This document shows, in pieces, positions 17,425 to 25,371 of a stretch of DNA of 64,000 nucleotides; the first letter of the stretch is position 1, and each line of letters begins with the position of its first letter. The DNA lies in the NCBI RefSeq assembly GCF_022900255.1, contig NZ_JALIRM010000009.1, forward strand, positions 124,001 through 188,000, in the 5' to 3' direction. The translations under genes were made by a program, and so were the position numbers. The notes under the pieces are model-generated. The model was not told the DNA's origin and did no database searches. It saw only the letters and a list, made by a program, of their open reading frames with translations. This stretch comes from Lederbergia wuyishanensis. Its GTDB lineage: Bacteria; Bacillota; Bacilli; Bacillales; Bacillaceae_C.

Positions 17425-17877
17425 ATGGATAAAAAGAAAATCCAACTTATTCTGGATCGTTATATGGATATTTTTATACACGGATCGAAAAGTATTACTT
17501 CCTTAATGTCTTCGCAATTAATGGAAGAGCTGTCGTTCGAGCAGTTTACTCTTGTAAGGTTACTTTATATGAAGGGGCCAGTTCGTGCTTCTGAACTCGC
17601 CGAAAAACAGCTTGTACATAAAAGTGCGATTACGGTAAGAGTAGAAAAGCTTGTAAAAAAAGGATTAGTAGAGCGCCTAAGGGATGAAAAGGATCGTAGA
17701 AATGTTTATTTGCGCCTTACAAAAAAAGGCACGGAGTATTACGAGCATCTCGAGAATAAAATTAATGAATTCGTTGAATCCATCGTAAAAAAAATACCGG
17801 AAGATGAAATGGAAAGCTTTCTTAATGTTTATGTCAAACTTGCAGATTATATTGAGAATTACAAGGGGGATGAATAA
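17425..17877 (+). CDS. MarR family transcriptional regulator (YdgG-like)
   Basis: 150 aa winged-helix regulator. The recognition region reads VRASELAEKQLVHKSAITVRVEKLVKKGLV and the wing contains LRDEKDRRNVYLRLTKKG, the conserved MarR wing motif (DxRDRRxxxLxLTxxG form). It most likely represses its own operon, relieved by a lipophilic ligand. Its TAA overlaps the ATG of the MMPL transporter by one base, matching the ydgG-ydgH pair of B. subtilis. Confidence 0.88.
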   Translation: MDKKKIQLILDRYMDIFIHGSKSITSLMSSQLMEELSFEQFTLVRLLYMKGPVRASELAEKQLVHKSAITVRVEKLVKKGLVERLRDEKDRRNVYLRLTKKGTEYYEHLENKINEFVESIVKKIPEDEMESFLNVYVKLADYIENYKGDE

Positions 17878-20800
17878 TGAAGTCAATCATTCGGTTTAGA
17901 TGGGCAATACTAGCTATTTGGATTATTTCTGCTATCGTTCTTATGTTGAATTCCCCCAATATGGCTCAACTTATAAGGGATAAAGGACAACTTGAAGTGG
18001 CGGATGGTTATCCTTCCAAGGTCGCTTCGGAAATAATTGCCAAGCACTCTTCAAAGGAAAAAGGAACTAGTGCCTATATCGTTGTTTTTCATGACGAGAA
18101 AAAGTTTTCTGATTCAGAGCTTTCTAATATTGAAATTACGATGAAAAATCTCGAAGCCAACAAATCAAAACTTGGCATCCAGAACATCACTACACATTTT
18201 AATGACGATGCCTTGAAAGATCAGCTTATTTCAAAAGATGGCAATACAATCATAGCCTTGCTTGATGTGAAAATGGGCGATAGAGAAATAAGGGATGTCC
18301 GAGATGTATTGGACAAGGCGATCAAAACTAAAAATGTCGACACATATATGACTGGTAATTCCTTGATTACAGAGGATGTCATCATCAGCTCTGAAAAAGG
18401 TCTTGCGAAAACCGAAGTTATCACAGTCATCTTTATTATGGTGATCCTCTTGCTTGTATTCCGTTCGGCAGTTGCTCCGTTTATTCCACTTTTGACAGTC
18501 GGATTGACATATTTGGTGAGCCAAACGATTGTCGCATTCTTAGTTGATAAACTGAACTTCCCGGTTTCGAATTTTACCCAGACGTTTATGGTTGCGGTGT
18601 TATTCGGAATTGGAACTGACTATTGTATTTTACTGTTAAGTCGTTATAAGGAAGAACTTTCGAATGGACACGATATTCAGTCAGCTATCGTTACAACGTA
18701 TAAAACAGCGGGAAAAACTGTTATTTTTAGTGCTCTAGCAGTTATGATCGGTTTCGCGTCCATCGGTTTTGCAACTTTTAAACTTTATCAATCAGCCGTT
18801 GGTGTAGCTGTTGGAGTTTTTGTTTTAATGATTGCTCTCTTTACGATCGTTCCTTTTTTCATGGCTACTTTGAGGAAAGTGCTTTTCTGGCCAGTGAAAA
18901 AGAACATCTCTCATTCTGAAAGCAGGCTGTGGGGCTGGATGGGAAATCTCGCCATCACAAGGCCGCTCATTGCACTTGGGATTGTAGCGTTATTCACTGT
19001 ACCACTTCTAATTAGTTACGATGGTGACCTGTCCTTTAATTCGCTGGATGAAATTGGCGATGATTATGGCTCTGTAAAAGGTTTTAATCTAGTAGCCGAT
19101 AACTTTGGTCCAGGGGAAATCATGCCGATTCAGGTAGTAATTGAAAATGACGACTCTATGAAAACGAAAGAGTATGTTACTTTGATTGAATCAATCAGCC
19201 AAAAATTAGAGAATCTTGACGATGTAAGTAAGGTTCGCAGTGTCACTCGGCCGACAGGTGATAAAATTGATGACCTCTATGTGAAAAATCAAGCAGATAA
19301 ACTTGGAAAAGGAATTGGCGAAGGAACACAAGGAATCTCCACAATTAAAGATGGACTGAACGAAGCAGCTACATCCATAAAAGATTCCAAGCCCGATATT
19401 GAAAAAGCGACAGCTGGAATTGGGGAGCTAACTGACGGAACGAAAAAATTGCAGTCCGGAGTTGGAGATCTGCAAACTGCGTTAAGTACTATTGAAAATG
19501 GAATTCGTCAAGGCACGACGGGTGCTGGAGATTTGAAAAAAGGTGCTTCTGAAGCGAGTAAAAAAGCGCGTGAACTTCAAGCGGGCACAGCACAATTATT
19601 GAAGGGTTATGAGCAAGCCCAAGCTGGTCTGGGCAAACTAATTAGTGAATACGAAAAAGTTCCCGCATTATTGCAAGGAACACAAAATACGATTGTGTCG
19701 CTTCAGGAACCACTTACAAAACTAGTACAAAATCATCCTGAAATTCAAGATGATCCAAATTTAGCTGATATCCAAACAATCATTGGTGAAGCGGCTAAGC
19801 AAGCTGCAATCGCAAATGGAACAGTTTCCGCATTAAATGAGGAACTGCAAAAGGTAAACGGGGGACTTAAAGAAGCCAACGCCAACTTAGCTAAAATTAG
19901 TAGCGGATTAGGTGGATTTTCTAAAGGCTTAGACGAAATTGCAGGCGGATTAGCGAAGCTAGAAACTGGATTAGGTCAGGCTTCGAATGGGCAGCACCAA
20001 GTCGTTAAACAAATTCCTGCCATTGCATCTGGTCTAGGTGATATTGCAAAAGGTCAGGAACAGTTGAAAACAGGATTTGGCGATATGGGTGGCCAACTTG
20101 ATGAATTGAGTGATGGTCTTTCTCAAAGTAGTGAAGGTCTTGGAAAAATTGAAGATGGGTTCGGGGAAGCCGAAACTTATTTAACGAAACTAGCTAAAGA
20201 TACTGACATGCAGCAATCTGGCATCTATATTCCAGATGAACTTTTAACAGATAAAGAGTTTCAAAGAGTATTTGATATTTACATGTCAAAAGACGGTAAA
20301 ATGACGACGATGGATATCGTGCTCGATTCAAATCCATATTCAAAGAAATCGATGGATATGATTTCAGAAGTTGAAAAAACAGTTAAAGATGCGACGAAAA
20401 ATACGAAGTTAGAACAAGCAAATATAGGAATAGGCGGGGTTACGAGCATAAACCACGATCTTGAAACGATGTCCAATTTGGATTACACGAAAACAGTCAC
20501 GTTCATGATGATTGGAATTGTGATTATCTTGATCGTTCTGCTACGTTCACTCGTTATGCCAATTTATATTATAGCATCGCTTCTATTAACTTATTATTCT
20601 TCCATTGCGATGACAGAATTAATTTTTGTAAATATTTTAGGCTATCCTGGAATCAACTGGGTTACACCTTTCTTTGGTTTCGTTATCTTGATTGCCCTAG
20701 GGGTTGATTACTCTATCTTCTTGATGGATCGATTCTCCGAATATAGGGAACTTGATGTAAAAACAGGCATCATGATCGCGATGAAAAATATGGGCACTGT

Positions 20801-21005
20801 CATTATGAGTGCGGCCGTTATTTTAGCAGGTACGTTCGCCGCCATGTTACCATCAGGCGTATTATCGATGCTGCAGATCGCTACTCTCGTCTTAACAGGT
20901 TTGTTATTCTATGCTTTAATCGTTCTACCATTATTTGTACCAGTGTTAATCAACATGCTAGGAAAAGCGAATTGGTGGCCATTCATTCCAAAAAAAGATA
21001 GTTAA
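17877..21005 (+). CDS. MMPL/RND-family transporter with long coiled-coil insert (YdgH-like)
   Basis: 1042 aa. Two RND/MMPL halves: the first has a helix near residues 8-25, an outer domain, then helices at about 185-330 with the motif GIGTDYCILLLSRYKEE; the second has helices at about 865-1030 with IALGVDYSIFLMDRFSE. Between them (about 470-775) lies a Gly/Ser/Leu-rich heptad region (repeats such as ISSGLGGFSKGLDEIAGGL) like the YhgE/Pip-type extracellular stalk. The second GxDY motif and paired Asp residues support proton-driven export of lipids or amphiphiles. Co-translated with the MarR gene. Confidence 0.88.
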   Translation: MKSIIRFRWAILAIWIISAIVLMLNSPNMAQLIRDKGQLEVADGYPSKVASEIIAKHSSKEKGTSAYIVVFHDEKKFSDSELSNIEITMKNLEANKSKLGIQNITTHFNDDALKDQLISKDGNTIIALLDVKMGDREIRDVRDVLDKAIKTKNVDTYMTGNSLITEDVIISSEKGLAKTEVITVIFIMVILLLVFRSAVAPFIPLLTVGLTYLVSQTIVAFLVDKLNFPVSNFTQTFMVAVLFGIGTDYCILLLSRYKEELSNGHDIQSAIVTTYKTAGKTVIFSALAVMIGFASIGFATFKLYQSAVGVAVGVFVLMIALFTIVPFFMATLRKVLFWPVKKNISHSESRLWGWMGNLAITRPLIALGIVALFTVPLLISYDGDLSFNSLDEIGDDYGSVKGFNLVADNFGPGEIMPIQVVIENDDSMKTKEYVTLIESISQKLENLDDVSKVRSVTRPTGDKIDDLYVKNQADKLGKGIGEGTQGISTIKDGLNEAATSIKDSKPDIEKATAGIGELTDGTKKLQSGVGDLQTALSTIENGIRQGTTGAGDLKKGASEASKKARELQAGTAQLLKGYEQAQAGLGKLISEYEKVPALLQGTQNTIVSLQEPLTKLVQNHPEIQDDPNLADIQTIIGEAAKQAAIANGTVSALNEELQKVNGGLKEANANLAKISSGLGGFSKGLDEIAGGLAKLETGLGQASNGQHQVVKQIPAIASGLGDIAKGQEQLKTGFGDMGGQLDELSDGLSQSSEGLGKIEDGFGEAETYLTKLAKDTDMQQSGIYIPDELLTDKEFQRVFDIYMSKDGKMTTMDIVLDSNPYSKKSMDMISEVEKTVKDATKNTKLEQANIGIGGVTSINHDLETMSNLDYTKTVTFMMIGIVIILIVLLRSLVMPIYIIASLLLTYYSSIAMTELIFVNILGYPGINWVTPFFGFVILIALGVDYSIFLMDRFSEYRELDVKTGIMIAMKNMGTVIMSAAVILAGTFAAMLPSGVLSMLQIATLVLTGLLFYALIVLPLFVPVLINMLGKANWWPFIPKKDS

Positions 21006-21015
21006 CTAATTGTGT

Positions 21016-21044
21016 CCCAAAGGTTTATTCCTTTGGGATTTTTT
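21016..21044 (+). terminator. terminator after MMPL transporter
   Basis: CCCAAAGG / CCTTTGGG stem with 6-base loop followed by an A and a long T-run. Confidence 0.85.
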
Positions 21045-21162
21045 TAACAAAATTGTGAACGAATATCCGTCATAATAAGCTCTTTTATAAAGAAACACTT
21101 TCGTACCAATGCTTCAAGGTGAATTCCAGTATAAGGTCATGCTGTTAACATTTTCTTAAAAG

Positions 21163-21178
21163 TGTGATTTATATCATA
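21163..21178. promoter_or_regulatory. Fnr/Crp-type operator upstream of CuA lipoprotein
   Basis: TGTGATTTATATCATA differs from TGTGA-N6-TCACA at a single position and lies 60 bases upstream of the CuA lipoprotein ATG. It has the same form as the two boxes before the ba3 oxidase operon, suggesting a shared regulon. Confidence 0.5.
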
Positions 21179-21238
21179 GTTTGAGTGTCATTTTGATTCT
21201 AAACTTGAAATATAAAAGTTCAAGGAGGAGTCAACAAT

Positions 21239-21601
21239 ATGAAAAAAATGATGTTAGCTTTGTGTTTAGTAATTTTATCTGCTCTTTTATTAGGTGCTTG
21301 CGGCAGCAAAGATAGTGGCGCTGCCGAAGGAAATGGAGAGGTAAAAGAATTCACAATAGATGCAACGAACTTCGATTTTGATTTAAAAGAAATCAAAGTA
21401 AATAAAGGTGACACTGTAAAAATTACCCTCAAAAATTCTGAAGGTAACCATGCAGTAAAGATTGATGGTTACAATAAAGAAGTTCAAGGAGATAAAACGA
21501 TTTCTTTTGTAGCAGATAAAGCAGGAGAGTTTCAATATGAATGCTCCATTTTCTGCGGTGCCGGCCATGGGGATATGGTAGGGAAATTAATTGTAGAATA
21601 A
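21239..21601 (+). CDS. CuA-type cupredoxin lipoprotein (subunit II-like, no membrane helix)
   Basis: 120 aa exported lipoprotein. Signal peptide with lipobox LLGAC, acceptor C21; the mature part is a single cupredoxin domain. The complete CuA ligand set is present: H71 (GNHAV), C102 and C106 (CSIFC), H110 and M113 (GAGHGDM). Unlike oxidase subunit II it is lipid-anchored with no membrane helix, and no subunit I gene is adjacent. Possible roles are electron carrier to the ba3 oxidase, copper donor for CuA assembly, or a nitrous oxide/NO-related electron shuttle. AAGGAGG precedes the ATG, and an Fnr-type box lies in the promoter region. Confidence 0.88.
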   Translation: MKKMMLALCLVILSALLLGACGSKDSGAAEGNGEVKEFTIDATNFDFDLKEIKVNKGDTVKITLKNSEGNHAVKIDGYNKEVQGDKTISFVADKAGEFQYECSIFCGAGHGDMVGKLIVE

Positions 21602-21606
21602 AAAAT

Positions 21607-21637
21607 TTGAGGCCACTCCAACAAAGGAGGGCCTCAA
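21607..21637 (+). terminator. terminator after CuA lipoprotein
   Basis: TTGAGGCC / GGCCTCAA outer stem with an inner CTCC/GGAG pairing, followed by TTT; it abuts the stop of the decayed regulator on the other strand. Confidence 0.8.
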
Positions 21638-21639
21638 TT

Positions 21640-21950
21640 TCATACTAATTGTTGTTTTAATACTTCGAAATCACGAAAAACAATACGGTTTCGATCTACT
21701 TTTAATATATTGTCTTTCCCAAGCTGATTCAAGAGACGATTGATCGTTTCTCTCGTTGTGCCGACGGAATTAGCAAAGTTTGGTGAGTTATTGGTAAATA
21801 ATGATAATGGTATTTTCTTCTTTCATCTCTCCATGCTCCTCTGCGAGCTTTAGTAGGAAAGAGAGCGCTCTTTGCTTTACATCTTTACCGGATGGTACTT
21901 GCGCTTTTCTTCCATTCAGCGAATAATAAAGAAAACACTGAATCGGGGGT
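21640..21950 (-). pseudogene. decayed Crp/Fnr-family regulator (frameshifted, N-terminus lost)
   Basis: The minus strand encodes the C-terminal third of a Crp/Fnr regulator in two frames. The first frame gives KQRALSFLLKLAEEHGEMKE (dimer helix end). After a one-base shift near 21795-21800 the frame continues as PLSLFTNNSPNFANSVGTTR, ETINRLLNQLGKDNILKVD and a short tail to a stop at 21640-21642. TTRETINRLL is the recognition helix of the family. The sensory beta-roll is absent: upstream sequence runs into the neighbouring phosphotransferase gene. It stands beside the Fnr-box CuA gene and may once have regulated it. Confidence 0.8.
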
Positions 21951-21956
21951 AACGAT

Positions 21957-22751
21957 GTGGTTCCAATCGCTGAACAGGAAATACCTATAAATCTATTAAA
22001 CATAATAGGAAAAATAGATAAAATGACGTTTCCAGAGCAGGGATGTACGTCAAACGTAGGGATTGTAAAGGGGGAAAATGGGGTTTTCGTTTTAAAACGA
22101 TCTAAGGGAGCGCGATATGCTGGGTGGCTTGAACGAGAAGCATTTATTTTAAAAAGTTTAAGCGAAACGAATCTGCCTATTCCTGTTATTCATGCATTTG
22201 AAAAGAATTCTGCACTCAACGAGTCCTGGATTTTAATGAATTTTATACAGGGTGAAACGATGGGAGAAGCGTTACAAAAGGAAAAAGATCGAGCAAAGAA
22301 ACGAAACCTCATTTATCAATTTGGAAAGGTACTGAAGGAGATCCATTCAACCACATGTCCGGAAAAAATCTATCAACCAGACACCATTTGGCTGGATAAA
22401 ATTTTTGATAAGGCTGAAATAGAATTACAGATTTATGATTTAGATGGTACGCCTGAACTTCTGGAGCAATTGAGAAAAGAAAAACCAAAGAACATAAAGC
22501 AGACTCTCATCCACGGTGATTTTACCGTCGATAACGTTCTTGTTCACGATGGGAAAATAGCAGCCGTCATCGATTGGAGTGGGGGAGCATACGGGGATCC
22601 GAGGTTGGATGTTGCCCTAGCCATCCAACCAGAAGAAACTTTTTTTACAAGTGAAGAAGATAGAATGGTCTTTTTTGAGGGATATGGGGAAACGATATTA
22701 AATGAAAAAGAATATGAGTATTTCGCAAATGGTGTATATGAGTTTTTATAA
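21957..22751 (+). CDS. aminoglycoside phosphotransferase (APH)-fold small-molecule kinase
   Basis: 264 aa kinase-fold protein. The N-lobe contains the ATP-binding Lys region GVFVLKRSKGARYAGWLERE. The catalytic loop is LIHGDFTVDNVLVHDG (Brenner HGDxxxxN form) and the metal-binding motif is VIDWSGGAYGDPRLDVA. Substrates of this family range from aminoglycosides and macrolides to choline or thiamine analogues; nothing here fixes the substrate. The GTG start has GGGGGT upstream. Its 5' end sits where the decayed Crp/Fnr gene lost its N-terminus. Confidence 0.8.
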   Translation: MVPIAEQEIPINLLNIIGKIDKMTFPEQGCTSNVGIVKGENGVFVLKRSKGARYAGWLEREAFILKSLSETNLPIPVIHAFEKNSALNESWILMNFIQGETMGEALQKEKDRAKKRNLIYQFGKVLKEIHSTTCPEKIYQPDTIWLDKIFDKAEIELQIYDLDGTPELLEQLRKEKPKNIKQTLIHGDFTVDNVLVHDGKIAAVIDWSGGAYGDPRLDVALAIQPEETFFTSEEDRMVFFEGYGETILNEKEYEYFANGVYEFL

Positions 22752-22753
22752 GG

Positions 22754-22792
22754 AAAAATGGAGCGGGGGTTGTACCACCTCGCTCCATTTTT
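22754..22792. terminator. bidirectional terminator
   Basis: AAAAATGGAGCG / CGCTCCATTTTT stem between the converging phosphotransferase and MMPL genes. Confidence 0.85.
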
Positions 22793-22793
22793 C

Positions 22794-24932
22794 TTACCCA
22801 TATTGTCTAACTCGGTGTCGCTTATGAAATGGAGACCACCAGTTTACATCTCCAAGAAGCTTCATTAATGACGGAACTAACACCATCCGGACAATGGTGG
22901 CATCAATAAATATGGCTAATGCAATCGTGACACCCATTTGTTGAACTGGGATAATACCAGTAAAACCGAATGCTCCTGTAATAACAATCATAATCGCCGC
23001 TGCTGAAGTAATGATTTTACTTGTAGAAATCAACCCTTCTAACGTAGCTTTGTCATTATCCCCCGTCTCGAGATAAATCTCATAAATTCGGGAAATAAGG
23101 AATACTTCGTAGTCCATACTTAATCCAAATACAATGCTAAAAGCAAAAACGGGAATCATTAACGCGATATCCGATTGATGGAATCCGAGGTGTCCCTCTT
23201 GGAAAAGCCAAACGATAATCCCAAAGGTACATCCTAAGCTAAGCACATTCATTAAAATGGCCTTTAATGGGATTAGCACTGAGCGAAACGCAATAAACAA
23301 TACGATATAAGTTGAAATTAAGATGAAAGCCAAACTATAAACGATTTTATTTATAATTTCATCGAAAATTTCCTGATGAAACTTTGACTCCCCACCAACT
23401 TTTAATGAAAGATCTGTTTTCCTTTTCTCCCAATCCCTCACCCAATCTTTTGCTTTTGGAGAAGAGTTTTTTGCATTTAATTTAACTTGAAGCAGTGCCT
23501 CTTTACCATTGGTTAGCTTTTCGAAAGCGGGAACCAATTGAGATTGTAATTCAGGAACTTTAGATGCAGCAATTAATTCATCAGCCGACATTTGTGTTGC
23601 GGAAAAAATGGAATCCACTTCTACTGTTAGAGGGTCCGTTTTAATCTCGTTCACGACATTCTCCAACTTTTCCAGCGAATCTTTTTCTGTCATATCCTCA
23701 TTGCTTTTTGTAACAATATACACAATCGTTTTTTCTGTATCCCCAAAGGTTTCTTTATATTTTTCAAAGGCTGTACGTGATTCATATGAAGTTGGCAATG
23801 CATCGGCCTCTGGAATGGCCAATCGCATATCACTAACCGGAAGCAAGCCAGTAATGAGTATAATCGTTGCAACGAGTGCCATTAAAACTGGCCTTTTCAT
23901 CACATAACGAGCAAATGTATGCCAACTACTCTCCTTTCCGTTACTGTTTTTTAAAATCATCCACTTATTAATATGTGGACCAATAACGGATAGAAGCGCT
24001 GGTAAAAATGTATTTGCTGCAAGAACGGAAGTAAAAACAACCGCAATTCCCCCTATAGCGACAGACTGAAAGACCCCAACTTGAATAAATAACATTCCAA
24101 TTAATCCAAGTAGCACGCAAAATCCTGAAAAAAGAATGGCTCTTCCAGATGTGGCAACCGATTTTGCTATGGCTGCATCTGTTGCTTTCATGTCTAATTC
24201 TTCCCGGAACCGATTCACAAAAAGAAGTGCAAAGTCAATCCCTAGCGCAAGTCCTATCATAGGGGCAGTATTAAGAACAAATATAGAAAGATCTATTTTT
24301 TGTCCGGTGAAATAAAGCATTCCCATAGCAACAACAACACTGACAAATCCCGTGATTAGCGGAATGAGAGCCGCAATTACACCGCGGAAAGCTAGCAATA
24401 GTATTATTAACGCAATCGGAATCCCAATAAGTTCAGCACGCACTAAATCTTGCTGTGCCGCCTGATTCATATCCTCTTCAATGACAGCTCTTCCTGTTAA
24501 ACCAACTGAAAATGTATTATCATCTTTTAGCTTGCCACGTACATTTTCTATATTTTGGGACATCTGATATTTATTGTTAAAAGAAAGAATGATGAAAGCC
24601 CGGTCGTCTTTGATTTGTGGTGAAGCTTGCTGTATTTCTACATTTTTAACTTCTTTTATTCGAGTCAACGTATCTTCTATGTACTCTTTAAAATCTTGCT
24701 CTGTAGCATCGTTGCTTTTTTCAAACAGTAATATTAAGGATGAAGCTGGAATATTAAAATCTTCATCCATTATCTTTTCAACTTCTTTATATGATCCATC
24801 ATACTCGAAGCCACTTCCACCTAATACGGAAGGTAGCTTTAAGGCAAAAAATCCTGAAAATAAAAACACGAAAGACCAGATAGTTAAAACAAGTTTTCTA
24901 TACTTAAAAGTTATTTCTCCGAGTTTATTCAT
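22794..24932 (-). CDS. MMPL family RND transporter (YdfJ-like)
   Basis: 712 aa with the two-half MMPL plan: helix at about 12-30, outer domain to 150, helices 165-330, outer domain, helices 535-700. Motifs LALGIDFALLFVNRFREELD in the first half and VFGLSMDYEVFLISRIYE in the second are the conserved GxDY-type proton-relay/lipid helices. It lacks the long coiled-coil stalk of the 17877 paralogue and has no adjacent regulator. Likely an exporter of lipids, siderophores or drugs. ATG preceded by AAGGGGA. Confidence 0.87.
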   Translation of the reverse strand: MNKLGEITFKYRKLVLTIWSFVFLFSGFFALKLPSVLGGSGFEYDGSYKEVEKIMDEDFNIPASSLILLFEKSNDATEQDFKEYIEDTLTRIKEVKNVEIQQASPQIKDDRAFIILSFNNKYQMSQNIENVRGKLKDDNTFSVGLTGRAVIEEDMNQAAQQDLVRAELIGIPIALIILLLAFRGVIAALIPLITGFVSVVVAMGMLYFTGQKIDLSIFVLNTAPMIGLALGIDFALLFVNRFREELDMKATDAAIAKSVATSGRAILFSGFCVLLGLIGMLFIQVGVFQSVAIGGIAVVFTSVLAANTFLPALLSVIGPHINKWMILKNSNGKESSWHTFARYVMKRPVLMALVATIILITGLLPVSDMRLAIPEADALPTSYESRTAFEKYKETFGDTEKTIVYIVTKSNEDMTEKDSLEKLENVVNEIKTDPLTVEVDSIFSATQMSADELIAASKVPELQSQLVPAFEKLTNGKEALLQVKLNAKNSSPKAKDWVRDWEKRKTDLSLKVGGESKFHQEIFDEIINKIVYSLAFILISTYIVLFIAFRSVLIPLKAILMNVLSLGCTFGIIVWLFQEGHLGFHQSDIALMIPVFAFSIVFGLSMDYEVFLISRIYEIYLETGDNDKATLEGLISTSKIITSAAAIMIVITGAFGFTGIIPVQQMGVTIALAIFIDATIVRMVLVPSLMKLLGDVNWWSPFHKRHRVRQYG

Positions 24933-25061
24933 TATATGTCCCCTTAAAAAATAAATTCGCTGTTATTATCATATCGAAAGTACAACAAGTTATCCAATGA
25001 TTGCCAGTGTCAATTTAGGAAATTATGATAGTTTTATATAAAACGAAAGAGAGGGTTTCGA

Positions 25062-25328
25062 GTGACGAATCCGCTAGAAGACATAAAAGGTTTTTTTAAT
25101 GAAAAGGGGCAGTTAAAGTCTTGGCCAGCCAAGCGAAGCAGGAAGTTGGTAGCTGTTGAATTTTTAGCAGGAAAATTCGAAGAGGGGCGTACTTACTCAG
25201 AAAAAGAAGTAAATGCGATATTGGACGAATGGCATACATTTAATGATTCTGCTCTATTAAGACGGGAATTATTTGAAAATAAGTGGTTGGACAGAACGCT
25301 TGATGGTAGAGAATACTGGAAAAAATAA
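25062..25328 (+). CDS. DUF2087 domain protein
   Basis: 88 aa protein consisting almost entirely of a DUF2087-type domain: FFNEKGQLKSWPAKRSRKL at the start, then a YSEKEVNAILDEWHTFNDSALLRREL helical stretch and LDRTLDGREYWKK at the end. In other bacteria this domain is fused to ArsR/MarR-type helix-turn-helix regulators or stands alone; its function is unknown. GTG start with GAGAGGG upstream. Convergent with the SulP gene, with only 4 bases between stops. Confidence 0.8.
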   Translation: MTNPLEDIKGFFNEKGQLKSWPAKRSRKLVAVEFLAGKFEEGRTYSEKEVNAILDEWHTFNDSALLRRELFENKWLDRTLDGREYWKK

Positions 25329-25329
25329 G

Positions 25330-25371
25330 GGGTCAATCCCCTACCGCTTTTAGGTGGTAGGGAACTGACCC
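25330..25371. repeat. REP-like hairpin forming the end of the SulP gene and shared terminator
   Basis: GGGTCA (25330) / TGACCC (25366) and CCCTACC (25339) / GGTAGGG (25356) form a two-part stem with a 10-base loop. It spans the stops of both converging genes, and the last 13 or so codons of the SulP transporter are read from it. Hairpins built on GGGTCA...TGACCC recall REP elements mobilised by Y1 transposases; that origin is inference. Confidence 0.55.

Noticed and set aside
22794..24932. MmpL-type lipid exporter with a dedicated biosynthetic cluster
   Set aside because: No lipid or siderophore synthesis genes are adjacent; only the generic transporter family can be supported.
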